Part shown: positions 41,711-52,709 of the stretch, piece after piece
How the letters are laid out: each line of letters starts with the position of its first letter
How positions within the stretch are numbered: position 1 is the first letter of the stretch
Source of the DNA: Cymbomonas tetramitiformis
Taxonomy: Eukaryota > Chlorophyta > Pyramimonadophyceae > Pyramimonadales > Pyramimonadaceae
Direction of reading: 5' to 3'
DNA: 64,000 nucleotides
NCBI GenBank assembly: GCA_001247695.2
Contig: LGRX02034665.1
Span: forward strand, 1 to 64,000
The notes under the pieces: generated by a model
What the model was told of the DNA's origin: nothing
Seen by the model: the letters and a program-made list of their open reading frames with translations, nothing else
Databases searched by the model: none
Made by a program: the position numbers and the translations under genes

Positions 41711-41770
41711 CTTCTCGGTGCGCGGCTCGCTGGACCACGGTAAGCTCATCTTGCTCCCGGGCTCGCACAC
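41711..41770 (-). CDS. Possible small exon of TSNAXIP1-like gene
   Basis: Acceptor GTGCTGCAG, 20 codons in phase 0 (VCEPGSKMSLPWSSEPRTEK), donor GAGAAG/GTAGAG. An alternative frame reads as a helix (REQDELTVVQRAAHRE), so frame choice is open. The surrounding minus frame stays open for about 100 codons. Confidence 0.3.
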
Positions 41771-42361
41771 CTGCAGCACGACACCGTCTTCAACAACAGC
41801 CACGAGGGTTCATCTCATCTTTTGGTGGAAACCTCCCCTCGCGGGTAGCTCCCCATGCCATGCCACACAATCTCCGCTGCTAGCTCACGCTGGTGATCGG
41901 AATGGATGGGTCTATGTGTTGTATATGGAAAGCCGTGCTATCGAGTGTTTACGCGCGGTTGGTTGAAGAATCTCAACGAAGGAGATAGCATGCCTCTATG
42001 TGCAATCGCATCTGATGCACTCTAAATTCTTAAGGGAGAAGGTAGTTTCACACAAATCCACTTCTAATTCGTTCCAGCCTGTTTGCAGCACTGAGTGTTC
42101 GCCCTTGACCCCCCAGTCGAACCAGGGGCCCTCGGCCACGGTGTCAAAAACATTGTTCACACCTGAAAATACCAAAAATTGCGCGTTTGGAAAAATCTAA
42201 CAACCGGAACTTTGGTTGCGCAAGTATCCGAACGAACAAATCCTTGCCGGGTGGACATCTTGCCCATGACGTGTTCCCTAACCGGCCCCCGTGGATGAGC
42301 ATATGCCTCTCCAATGACGCCCCTTGTGGCCCCTCTGCCAAGAGGCCCCCGATGTGGTCAC

Positions 42362-42430
42362 CTCCTTCTCTGGGGCGCTGCCCCGCTCCTCCACCTGCGC
42401 GTTGAGGCTCCGCCGGAGTGCCATCACCTC
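42362..42430 (-). CDS. Coiled-coil exon of TSNAXIP1-like gene (23 codons)
   Basis: Acceptor ATGAGACAG, then EVMALRRSLNAQVEERGSAP and EKE, donor GAG/GTGACC, phase 0. Amphipathic helix. Confidence 0.45.
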
Positions 42431-42539
42431 CTGTCTCATTCCACACCCCCACACCCGACCCACCCCACCCCGAGCATCACTCGGGCCATCATGTTCCATG
42501 GGATGCGATCACTTTCCACCAGCCCCTCAGCGCCTACTA

Positions 42540-42990
42540 GATCCTTCCACAGGCCCCTCGGCTCCTGATCCGCACCCTGACCCTCAGCGCCTGGTCTGCC
42601 ACCACACGCCCCCTCAGCGCTGGATCCACGCACCCCCAAGCCCCTCAGCGCCTAGATCCACGCACCACAAGCCCCTCAGCGCCTGAATCCCACGCTGCCA
42701 CCTCAGCGCCTAGATCCACCGCCCTACCCGCCCCTCGGCGCCTGAATCCCACGCACCGCAAGCCCCCTCCAGCAGCCTGAGATCCACTTTCCACCCGCCC
42801 CTCAGCGCTAGATCCCTGCACCACCCTTCCCACTCAGCGCTAGATCCACGCGCCCGCCCCCTCCCGCGCCTAGATCACGCACCACCACGCCCCCTCCAGC
42901 GCCTAGATCCACCGCACCCCAAGCCCCCTCAAGCACAGATCACACTTTTAAGCCCCCTCAGCGCCTAGATCCACGCAGTCGCTGCCACGA
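42540..42990. repeat. 27-bp degenerate minisatellite
   Basis: Core CCCCCTCAGCGCCTAGATCC then ACGCACC, with spacing from 20 to 35 bases. Intronic to the minus-strand gene. Confidence 0.85.
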
Positions 42991-43104
42991 CCGTCCTCGG
43001 AGCGCCTAGAGCCCCCTATCCATCGTAGGTCTGATCTGGCACGAGCATGAGCTACCGCTGGTGCCACACACCCTCCGCACCAAATTGGACTTGGAGGCCA
43101 TGCC

Positions 43105-43340
43105 CGACAACCAGCAGTGACGGCGCCTGACAACCAGCAGTGACGGCGTATGGTGCAGTGACTGCGCTAAAAAGCAGCGGTGGTATCGCGGCGCGAGTGA
43201 CGATCGTGGCCAGCGGTGGCGCGTATGGTGCAGTGACGGCGCGTGAAGCAGCAGTGACAGTATGTGACGCAGTGACAGCGCGTGACGCAGCAGTGACGGC
43301 GTATGGTGCGGTGACAGCGCGTGAAGCAGCAGCGGGGGGC
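43105..43340. repeat. GCAGTGACGGCGTATGGT repeat array
   Basis: Alternating blocks CAGTGACGGCGYRTGGTG and GCGTGAAGCAGCAGTGACGG, about ten copies in all. Confidence 0.85.
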
Positions 43341-43712
43341 ACCTGAATAAGGCTCTGTATTTGCGGAGTAAACTCATGCTCGCATAGCTGCAAAGTGGCA
43401 CCCACACCACGCCCTAACCCCTTTCATCTGCCAGCCATGCATCGCCCAGGGGAAAGGACGACTAAACATCACGCCTTGACACGGGGTTCAAGGCACATGA
43501 CTCCAGTTACACGCACGATCCTTGGATACCATGAATTGATGCATCAGGCCACGGCCGGCTCTTCCTTTTAGCTCACCGACGGTTTGTGTACCTCAGATCG
43601 TCCGATCACACATGTGGAAGGGACTGCTGACTCTTCCTTTTAGCTCACCGACAAGTCGTGACCGTCGGATCATCTAATCACACCTGTGGAGGGAACTGCC
43701 GGCTCTTCTCAC

Positions 43713-43808
43713 CTGTTCCCCGAGGACCGCCAGGCTGCCATTCAAAGAGAGCATTGCCTGCTGATGCGCGTGGCGCCGTTCAACAAGCTCTTTCTCCGCC
43801 TTGGCCGC
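43713..43808 (-). CDS. Coiled-coil exon of TSNAXIP1-like gene (32 codons)
   Basis: Acceptor TGCTTGTTAG, then AAKAEKELVERRHAHQQAML and SLNGSLAVLGEQ, donor GAACAG/GTGAGA, phase 0. Charged helix following the N-terminal domain exons. Confidence 0.55.
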
Positions 43809-44146
43809 CTAACAAGCCCCGCAAGCACCCCGAATTTGAATCCCCCTCGTGCGCGGGCACCAGTGCATCATTCGCTCGAGAGCCAAACTTGCGGGAGAGA
43901 TGCCGACAGGGTTCAGGTATCCGGTGACATCAAACAACTGCACGATCGGAAACCCTTCGCTCATGTTTAACAGCATGCCCGGCAGAGAGAAGGGGCAAGG
44001 CAAGGCAGGCGGGCACTTGTCCTGGCATGGGCAAATGGCGCACAAGGTCGGCCCTGGGAGGCGCGTGCGGGCCAAGGTCGGCCCTGGGAGGCGCGTGCGG
44101 GCCAAGGGGGCCGGGCTACAAAGCAGATTGGCGGGGCGGCGCTCAC

Positions 44147-44236
44147 TCGGTGCTCGCACGCGGCCATGTCAGCTCTGCACTGCTCCAGATACGGAGCGTT
44201 CTCCTTGTGCCACTGGACGAAAACCTCAAACTCGCT
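44147..44236 (-). CDS. TSNAXIP1 N-terminal-domain-like exon (30 codons)
   Basis: Acceptor GGTGTGCAG, reads SEFEVFVQWHKENAPYLEQC then RADMAACEHR, donor CACCGA/GTGAGC, phase 0. In the TSNAXIP1_N family an EYE-like motif is followed by a helix with a conserved Leu-x2-Leu segment. SEFEVF...APYLEQC fits that position, directly after the YGPVVSDIK exon. Confidence 0.55.
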
Positions 44237-44407
44237 CTGCACACCCGCGACCGCCAGCCAATGAGGGCCCTTGCCGACTCCCCGCTCATCTCGGCCATAT
44301 GCATCTTCTGGTGGGTGAGGGATAAGCTCCTTTCACCCACAATCTATCGAACTGGTGTGCTGCCTCGCAATCACAGCGTGCTTCCTGACATACATCCGAC
44401 GGCTCAC

Positions 44408-44479
44408 CTTGATGTCTGAAACCACGGGCCCATAGGTGCTGAATCGCTCGATCAGCTGATCCAGAGCGCTGCGAAACAC
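44408..44479 (-). CDS. TSNAXIP1 N-terminal-domain-like exon (24 codons)
   Basis: Acceptor TGCTGCGAGCAG, reads VFRSALDQLIERFSTYGPVV then SDIK, donor ATCAAG/GTGAGC, phase 0. The pattern F...LD.LIE.F.TYGP.+..IK is the core of the translin-associated-factor-X-interacting N-terminal domain, known from cilia- and sperm-associated proteins. This is the best-supported exon of the gene. Confidence 0.6.
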
Positions 44480-44875
44480 CTGCTCGCAGCAGAACCCAGA
44501 TGCACCTCGCCTAAAAGAACACACGCCAGCCAATTGCATCGACGGCCAGTGAGCCAACTAGCAGAGTCCCTCAGCCCATCGGACCGCAGGACGGCGGCAT
44601 CTTATGCGAGGGGGCGCGCATAGCGGTGAACTCGCCCTGCGCCTCGCCTTGCACGCGCCCAATACACTCCCCTGCCCGTAGACACGCGGAGCGGCAGGGC
44701 CCGACTTTGGATCCTCTTCTCCTTTTCACAGCCTTCAGAACACAACAGGATGCCGCGGGTATGTCATCTTCAGGCGCACGGTACGGAACTTCTGCCGCAC
44801 TAGCGAACAGCGTTCATGGAAGCTTCTGCCGCGGGGGAGCTTCTCGCCAGCCGCACCGCCAAGCGCTCCTGACAC

Positions 44876-44975
44876 GGAGCCTCCGGCTTTCCCCGAGCAG
44901 CAGCGGTGGATCCGATTCGTTGAAGCTCGTTCTCGACCCAGGTCTCCAGATGCTCCAGCAGATGAGGCTTGTGCC
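44876..44975 (-). CDS. TSNAXIP1 N-terminal-domain-like exon (first recognised)
   Basis: Acceptor GATCTCTCAG at 44976, then HKPHLLEHLETWVENELQRI. The family begins with a similar KP.FL..LE.++..EL helix, so this is the expected upstream piece. The 3' donor is uncertain: GTGTCA at 44875 leaves a phase that does not match the next exon, so either another donor or another small exon exists. The start codon has not been found. Confidence 0.45.
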
Positions 44976-45069
44976 CTGAGAGATCCCGCGGCGACGCAGC
45001 CCTCCACATCAAAGGCCAAACAAAGAACAAGGCACAGCCGACACCCCTTGGAAGCGTCTAAGTCACACG

Positions 45070-45260
45070 CCACATCCACAGCGCACGCCACGTGTCCAAT
45101 TCACAGCGCGTGCCACGCGTCCTATACACAGTGCATACCACGTGGCACGTACACCGCGCATGCCACGTGGCATATGGCAGTGCATACACGTGTCCTATCC
45201 ACAGCGTGTTCCACGTGCCACATCCACAGCGACGCATGCCACCTGTCCTATCCACGGCGT
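45070..45260. repeat. Degenerate CACGTGGCAC/CATCCACAGCG repeat
   Basis: Alternating ATCCACAGCGCRTGCCACGT words about 25-32 bases apart, six or more copies. Confidence 0.7.
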
Positions 45261-45769
45261 GCATGACCACACAAGATAAGAAGCATGAGGAAAGGAGAAG
45301 AGAGGAGCTCACTCTTCGTCGGGCTCTCGATTCCTTCGATGAATGCCCGCGGGGGCAGCTTGCTTCGCCGAAAAGAGGGGTGATGGAAGGGCGCGTTCAT
45401 CCGGCCATTCTGCATCCACCGCAATGCCTATCACCACACGCACTGCTCGGGGGCAGCTTGGTGGGGTAGCGGTGAACCGGCTTCGTAGGCACAGCATCAG
45501 TGTGCAGGCGGTGCAGCCGGAGAGGCACTCGGGTGACCCTGTGAGGCTCAGGGCCCCTGTTCTTCCCTGGTGAGCTGCTGGCAATCCAGATCAGTGTCGC
45601 GAAGTGCGTGCTGGATCCTTCAATCCCCGGCGTGGGTACATAGTGCAGCCGATCGTCTGTGGCTACGTGGTACCAAAGGAATCGGTCCGAGGATAAGCCA
45701 CACACGCATACCCATAAGCAGAAGACAGCATGCGAATAATGATGTGCGCCATACACTTTGCCCCAGCCC

Positions 45770-46410
45770 CCTCCCCACTATCTTGCTGCCCGCACTCGCG
45801 CTCCCACCCACCTCCCCTATCTCATGCCCATGCGCTCCTGCCCCATCTGCCCATGCGGCTCCACCTGCCCCGGCTTCCCCACTATCTTGCTGCCCCATCG
45901 CTCCTACCCCAGCCCCCCTCACTATCTTTTTTAGTTCCACCTGCTCCAGCCCCTCCCCCTGTCTTGCTGCTACGCTCCACCTGCCCCCTCCCCACTATCT
46001 GGCTGCCCCATACGCTCTGCTGGCCCCCTCTCCACTATCTTGCTGCCCATCGCTCCTGCCTGGCCCCTCACCACTATCTTGCTGCCCCCTACGGCTCAGC
46101 CCCTCCCCACTATCTTGCTGCCCCTTAAGTCCCACCTGCCCCAGCCCCTCCCCACTATCTTGCTGCACCGGCTCCACCTGTTGGCCCCTCCACTATCTTG
46201 CTGCCCCATACGCTCCACCTGCCCCAGCCCCCTCCCCACTGTCTTTTCCCTTACTCTGGCTCTCCACTGCCCGCCTCACTGCCCATCGCTCCCCTGCCCC
46301 AACCCCTCCCCACTATCTTGCTGCCCCATCGCTCCCACCTGCCCCAGCCCCCTCCCCACTATCTGGGCTGCCCCATGGCTCCACCTGCCCCAGCCCCACT
46401 CCCCGCTTGC
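45770..46410. repeat. Pyrimidine-rich minisatellite of about 35-42 bp
   Basis: Core CCCCTCCCCACTATCTTGCT then GCCCCATCGCTCCACCTGCC, more than 14 copies. Strong strand asymmetry (C/T-rich on plus). Open frames in it are compositional. Confidence 0.9.
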
Positions 46411-46729
46411 TGCCCCAAACAGTACACGACCCGCCCGAGGGCTGCTTTCCATCCTCTACTTCTATGCTTGAGGACGGCCTCCGGCCAGCCTGGTACGATC
46501 TCCCTCGGAGGTCTGAAGGGGACCGCTGCCTACACACGGGAACTCACCTTGCCACTGAAGAGCGATGATGGGCTCTTGATGACTAGGGGCTTCTCCAGCC
46601 GCGTCTCCAGGCCTGCAGCAAGACACCCTGCGCTCTGAGATTTCACCAGGCTTTCCGCGCGCGCCACGTGGACGCCGGCGCGCAGCCCCCGCACAGGTCT
46701 TTGCATCGATGCACCGCCGCCGCCCGGCC

Positions 46730-46895
46730 GGCTGAATCTGCAGAATCTCAGAGCGCGAGGGCGCCCCCCTCTTCGACGCCTGGCCGGCTGAATCTGCAGA
46801 AGCTCAGAGCGCGAGGGCGCCCCCCTCTTCGACGCCCGGCCGGCTGAATCTGCAGAAGCTCAGAGCGCGAGGGCGCCCCCCTCTTCGACGTGTCG
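46730..46895. repeat. 56-57-bp tandem repeat, 3 copies
   Basis: Unit GGCCGGCTGAATCTGCAGAA then GCTCAGAGCGCGAGGGCGCCCCCCTCTTCGACGCC. Confidence 0.92.
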
Positions 46896-47326
46896 GGCAG
46901 CAACCCGAGGCAAGCGGGCAGCGGCCGACCCCTCAAAAAGCCAGGGAGCGATTCGCGTAGGGTAAACCGGACCCATTAGGATAAACCGTTCATTCTTAAC
47001 AGTGGTAATTATCTGAATCTGACAGTGCATATACGATTCCGCAGATCAAGATACGACACAAGGTACAAAACACTTACAAAATACCTTCGTCGCTCCCAAG
47101 GAATCTATTCGGACCTTCCGATGTAAAACATCGGACGGGTTATCCTAATGGGTCCGGTCTGGCGTAGGGGGGAGAGGCGCACCTCGTGAGGCGCTCCCTG
47201 AAGTGGCGTCCTTGCGGGGCGTCTCCACAGCCGACCCTTTGGGCCACAGCTGCGCACCCAGCCCACAACAATCTGAGGCGCCCGCAAGCGCCTGCTCGAC
47301 GCGCGCACAGCCGTGGGCTCGATACT

Positions 47327-47578
47327 TTACTTGTAATGCGCCAGGGCCGCCAGCAAAGCCATCGCCTCTTGCACATCAGGACAAGCGCGGCGAGCTGACA
47401 AAGCCGCCAGCAAAGCCATCGCCTCTTGCACATCAGGACAAGCGCGGCGAGCTGACAAAGCCGCCAGCAAAGCCATCGCCTCTTGCACATCAGGACAAGC
47501 GCGGCGAGCTGACAAAGCCGCCAGCAAAGCCATCGCCTCTTGCACATTCGCGGTACCCTTGGGGCGCGCGCCCGGCAT
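47327..47578 (-). CDS. Possible exon with a 19-residue repeat (57-bp unit, about 4 copies)
   Basis: The 57-bp unit is 19 codons long. One minus frame reads VQEAMALLAALSARRACPD repeated nearly exactly, ending LAALAHYK before a possible donor CATTACAA/GTAAAG. The repeat is Ala/Leu-rich and helical. The array may equally be a non-coding minisatellite, since other frames stay open too. No domain recognised. Confidence 0.3.
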   Translation of the reverse strand: MPGARPKGTANVQEAMALLAALSARRACPDVQEAMALLAALSARRACPDVQEAMALLAALSARRACPDVQEAMALLAALAHYK

Positions 47579-47649
47579 GGCCTCGCAGACCGTTTACACC
47601 GCGCTGCCGTGGGGCCTGCGTGTCCGCGGGCCTCACGCACACCCAGCAC

Positions 47650-47790
47650 ACAAGGGCTCTGCAGTAGGGGCGATGGGCGTGCTAGCACCCAGCACACAAC
47701 GGCTCTGCAGTAGGGGCGATGGGCGTGCTATCACCCAGCACACAAGGGCTCTGCAGTAGGGGCGATGGGCGTGCTAGCAGCCAGGGTGCT
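47650..47790. repeat. 46-47-bp tandem repeat, 3 copies
   Basis: Unit CACCCAGCACACAAGGGCTC then TGCAGTAGGGGCGATGGGCGTGCTAG. Confidence 0.92.
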
Positions 47791-48718
47791 TAAGAAACTC
47801 TGTGCCGCGGCAGTTTGCGCCCGCACAGGAAACAAAGGCTTGGGCTCACATCGGGACATTTATTTCTGTGCTTTTGTGTATGTGAGCGTGGACCCGGGGG
47901 GGCATGCATGTGAGGGGCAGTGAGCGCAGTGGAGAGGGTGCCTCCTGTTGTCAACAAAGTGCGGTTGGGGGCACCTCGATGTCCGGCACAAGAGCAGGGT
48001 TTACGATGAAATTGTTGGTGAATGTGGTGTGAAACTTTTCCAAGCTCCGATTGTCTGAGTCTGCTTTGTGAGCACAACAAGAAACAATATAACACGTGAG
48101 ACTCCAATATCTGATTGTGAAACACAGCAATTGCTAACCCGGTGACTGGACGATATGGGAGGAGAAGGACGATGCTCGAAATGCAAGGAAAATCAAACAA
48201 GTCAGGACATGGACAAACATGGGGGCTATGAGGCTTCGGCTGACAGCTGGACCCGGCTGGCGCACAACGCATCACACCGAGGTTGGGGCGCAACAGGAGA
48301 TGAGGACGAGTGACTACAGAATGCGTTGGGCGGGGCCGCTGCAGCAAAGGGGAGGTGGGGTTGCTACAGGGTGGCGAGGCAGGGCCACCATCGCAAAGTT
48401 GCGGCGCGTTTACTGCAGTGAGCTGAAGCTTCAAAGCCAGATAAAGAGGCAGGATAGAGCAGGCTTGACGAAACCAACCCGTGGATTTAGTCAGCAAAAG
48501 GAATATAATAGCATAAACAAGCATTTTCAGAAACACATAATAATCGTGCTCATACAAGGCTTGGAGAGACCACAGCCCCAAGAGTCCAAAGTAGTTTCCT
48601 GTCTATCGCTGCTGCACAAATGCTACCGTTTCGGGCCTAATCTCGCAAGCTTACTTTACACATTTCGTTCCTATACAATACGGGCCACAAACTTTGCCTT
48701 GAGGGCGGCAGCGAGCAG

Positions 48719-49347
48719 ACTTGGTGACGACATTGATGCACAAGAACGGGTTTCCCCGAGTGGCACAGAGAATGGCAGAGAGTCGAAGAGCCGCAAGTAT
48801 TTTCCAAAACACCAGCGGTCACCGAGGTAACACCCCAAGAGCACCAAACTTCAAACGGAAACCCAGCAGTGCGTGTGTGTGGGACTGCTATTCCACAAGG
48901 ACAGCTCGTGCGAATGCCATGCCATATCCGCAGCCGCCACTCCGGCTGCCATGAGACCTCCACCAAGGGGGAAAGCAGTTCCCTTCAGTCTGCAGAGGTG
49001 AGACCCTAATTTTGTATGAGGGATGAGCGCCACGAGGACTTCGTTTTCTCAAAGATGTTTTCCAGTTTTAATGTGTAGTGCACATGGCTTCAACGCAGGA
49101 GAAGCGTGCCAGCCCAAGAAACCGTCTATTAACAACCAGTGTTTGCCAGCACACCACTTTCTCCACAGTACTGTACACGGATGCAACATGCACCAGCTTT
49201 CAGCTTGTCCGGCTGGGGTGTGTCATTCCGCCAGGCCCAAGCATGCGTTTCCTCCGATTCCCTTCAGGAGGTTGTGCAGCTTTCCTTGAGCGCTTTGTGC
49301 CGGACTTGGACGCGAGGAAGACAGCACGACCTGATGTAGAGAAGTGA
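48719..49347 (+). CDS. Weak plus-strand gene candidate (three possible exons)
   Basis: Exon 48719-48826 (LVTTLMHKNGFPRVAQRMAE and onward) ends at CACCGAG/GTAACA. Exon 48934-48997 (ATPAAMRPPPRGKAVPFSLQ) lies between CCGCAG and GCAGAG/GTGAGA in matching phase. A last frame after TTTCAG at 49212 runs to about 49347 (LVRLGCVIPPGPSMRFLRFP), though phase favours a neighbouring frame. No family recognised. Confidence 0.25.
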
Positions 49348-49349
49348 AA

Positions 49350-51760
49350 GGGGACGCAATTCTAGGCGTTGTGGAATGAAACAGCTGAACGTGGCCCGGA
49401 AACCTACGTTCGTGCTCAATACTGAGATTGAATAATTTGTCGTGCTGACAAAGGCTGGTGGTCGCACATTGTTTAGCTTATTATGACAGAGGCATAAGAC
49501 GGGGGTGTATAAAAGGTGAGCCCAGTTTGTGGTGCAAGTCGTACCTTGCGACTGGTCGTGGTGGTTTCTGAAAACGACGGATGGAGATGGTAGCTCTGTG
49601 AGGGGTTTGAGGGTTCTAGCGGTCTGTGTACCACCGCTATCAAAATTCGCCGGGTGGTGCTTGAATAGATCGCTAGTGCTGGGACGATCTGCGAGCACAA
49701 GTGGTTTGCGATAATTTGGGGCGATGGCGCCACTTCCTCAGGATTCAAGGCAACTCATTCGATTCCCAAGTGTGCGGGATAGAGAAGAAAAAGGGTGTGG
49801 TGACACTGGAAAGCGAAACATAAAAACATGAAACAAAGACAGTGCCACATACAACTGTAGTGCGTCCGCAATGAAAGAAGTCTCACCGGTATAGCTTCCC
49901 AAAGCCTTGTCAAGTCTAGAAGGTCGCTCTACAGACATGTTTGTCGACCACGCAGTCCAGAACGAAGAGGTCAGGTAAAATTGACTTGGACCATATGACT
50001 GTGAAGACGTGAAAGCAAGGCTAGGTGAAATTAGTTTCAACTTGACAGAGTTCAGAAGAAACGAGAGCGGATTCAGTCATAATAGTGCCAGTCTTGAGCA
50101 AGATTCGAGGCTCTGCGCAATTTTGCCCCTTCGTGGCCCTTGCGACACGGTGACCGATAATCCGGGTTGCGTGAGCTGCCTATGCGCGCGGTAGAGGCAC
50201 AGGTTGACTGAGCTTCTGTATTGAGTAACGCCTTATACTCAACGCTCACCTATCGGTAGTCAACAGTCGTTCTTCCGCTCTCAGTTTGCTGCAGCCCTGG
50301 TCGTACCTAACGGTGAGTTGCCTTCAGTATCAACAGCGTCCACCTGTTGAAAACAAGGACGTCGGCACACTGTTGCGGAAGCTCGTAGCAAGCGCAGTAC
50401 TTGACGACGCAGGGAAGGAGGTATTCGAGACCTCCGTGTTTGCAAGGGGAACATCGCAGGGACGTAGCGCAGTTATTGGTGGTCAAAGAAGCTATGGCAA
50501 AACATGCACACTCTAAGTGCACTGCTCGAACATACAGGAACACTTGGTAGGATGTGGGACACTTACTAATTTGCGCATTCAAAATTCACCCCCGAATCCT
50601 TCAATTTAGGAGTAAATAGGTGGACATGCTCGCTCTGCCAAAATCGAAGGGCCAGCTGACGAGACGCCTCGTGAATCTCGGAGTATGGTTAGCTGTTTCA
50701 AAAACATGATGAATTTGCTGTATCGAACTTGCCACCGTATAGTGGATAGAGTGAGTTACTTTGACGCACACTATTCACAACCCATACCTCAGAGTTTAGG
50801 GTTCTCGAGCAAAACTCGAGCGGAATCGAAAGACCTACTTGCTTATGTAAACGGGGGTGTGAAGGTATCGGTCTAGGTATAATCACTTACGAATTATCTC
50901 GTTCAGTGTCATAGGAATGAGATTCGTACAGGAACTGAGGCAGTGCTGAAGATTAGCGCATTCATGGTCGAGACCGCTGTAGCAATCAAATATACGGGCG
51001 AAAGTTTTTCTGTTTTTAGCGGTGTTTAACATGTTTTTGTTTATAACCCTTTATCACGTGTTATCTCCGTCGCGTGTAACTGTTTTCAGTATTCAGTATT
51101 GAGTATAAACGAAAACGTATAAACTCGAAACACATGGGGGCATACCCAGGCTGCTCCCAGGGGGTGAGACCGAGCTCGGTGAGACCCATCGCATGGCAGT
51201 GTCACCAGTAGCGTCAAGCGTGAGCGAGCGACGCGACGCTCACCGGTGTGACGACATCGATAGTGAGTCCCGCGGTCCGCGTCCTTAAATCTGGTTTGGG
51301 AAAATGACATTTCGTCGCGTCGCGTAACTTTTGATCGCAGCGATTTGATAGGTTGGAAAACTGTAAAACGCTACGCACAGGTGCGACAAAACCGTCGCGT
51401 CGCGGAGATGTTTGGACAAACATCTTTTGCGTAACCCGCTACAGTACGCAGAGATCAGATGTTTTATCCAACATCTCCGCGACGCTACGCCCTTGCGTCG
51501 CGTTTTTCGGTTCCACGTAGGCAAAATGTGAAAACCGTTCGTCAGATCAAATCGGGGATAAAATAAATGGACGCTCCTTGGATATGCGACGCATGTTTAC
51601 GCTCCACGTAGGCCATGCGACATGCCCACGTAGGCAACGAATGCGACACTTTGTAGGTCAAACGTTTGACCTAATTAACACTATGAAAACCTAGTGCAGC
51701 AGGGTAGATTACAAGTAGTGAAGAGATTGAAGTATTCGCGATATATTATAAGGAAATAAT
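49350..51760. other. Intergenic, little structure
   Basis: One plus frame near 50335-50456 (VGTLLRKLVASAVLDDAGKE) looks protein-like but lacks clear splice borders. 51230-51510 is rich in CGTCGCG words. No LTR or repeat array recognised. Confidence 0.35.
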
Positions 51761-51765
51761 GTTTC

Positions 51766-51971
51766 TGTGAGATATATTATACCGTAATATATCGGGTGGT
51801 CACTGAATACTTCTCATACAAGTGTAAACTGATTATAAAGATAAACGAATATATAATGCATTTGTGACCTAGGTATCTGTCACCAAGTACTGTACGAGTA
51901 CTGAGTACTGGTACAGTCGAACGGAGTCATCAGTCATGCAGGTTATGACCTACGGTGCACTGAATCCAGCA
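51766..51971 (-). repeat. 3' LTR of gag-only element
   Basis: 206 bp, near-identical to 58054-58245 apart from a small internal duplication (GTACTGAGTACTG). Followed inward by CACCACCCT, the complement of the polypurine tract. Confidence 0.9.
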
Positions 51972-52244
51972 CACCACCCTGTAACTGTACGGAGTGTTGT
52001 TCAGGTGGCAGAGAGCGGCTCGCAGATAAAGCCAATTGTTCCGAAACAACAAACAGCTAGTAGCTGGAAACTGCTAGAGGGAGGCTTGTGTTTTAGCCAG
52101 GGCGGTCCCTTTCTAAAACTGCTGCTAGGATACTGCTCACAAGCTAAGTTCCTACAGCCCAATCTTAAAGCTACTCAGCCACTTTCAAAGTGGTCCACAA
52201 AGCTGCAGAGTTCACCAGGGTTGTCAGTGTCAAAGATGTTCAAT

Positions 52245-52502
52245 CACGGAGAGACTGACTTACCCCCCCCACTATAAGGTGGGGGGCCTGTCTCTTGTTG
52301 TCCCCCTTCGGAGAGGAGTGTCACACGCAGCATCAGTCATCGGTAGCTCGGAACACACAGAAGCATAAAACTCTCTAAGCCTTTTATGTTATTATCTTAG
52401 TATTCCGAAAGCGAGTGTTCACTGACTGCACGTTCTGTGATAGATATATATCTGACTATATATATATATCCCCCACCAGCCAGAGAATCTCACTTCTCAT
52501 CA
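52245..52502 (+). repeat. 5' LTR of nested gag-only element
   Basis: Starts TCACGGAGAGACTG and ends CTTCTCATCA. Contains a CCCCCCCACTATAAGGTGGGGGG hairpin-like block and a (TA)n tract. GGTTACGGGTCACC follows at the primer-binding position. Confidence 0.92.
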
Positions 52503-52709
52503 GGTTACGGGTCACCACCTCTTTTGGTGGCACTTTCTTTTTGGGGTTGCTAATTTCCGTCTCGCCGAACGTACCGGTCACCACAGACTCGTCACCTTAT
52601 CGACTACCACGTCTTCACGGACTTCACCACGTCGTGATTTTTTCTCGCGACAGACAAGTTTACACCACAGATTCGTTTCCTTATTAACGACCAATTCACC
52701 ACTACAAAC

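Noticed and set aside
43809..44159. Minus frame MSEGFPIVQLFDVTGYLNPV as another exon
   Set aside because: Reads well for about 40 residues but lacks a matching acceptor/donor pair in phase with neighbours; may be intron.
45570..46568. 332-codon plus-strand Pro/Ser/Leu-rich frame
   Set aside because: Falls on the pyrimidine-rich minisatellite; composition explains the open frame.
47790..48581. 263-codon minus-strand frame with hydrophobic start
   Set aside because: No domain, poor codon pattern, no splice or promoter support; likely chance.
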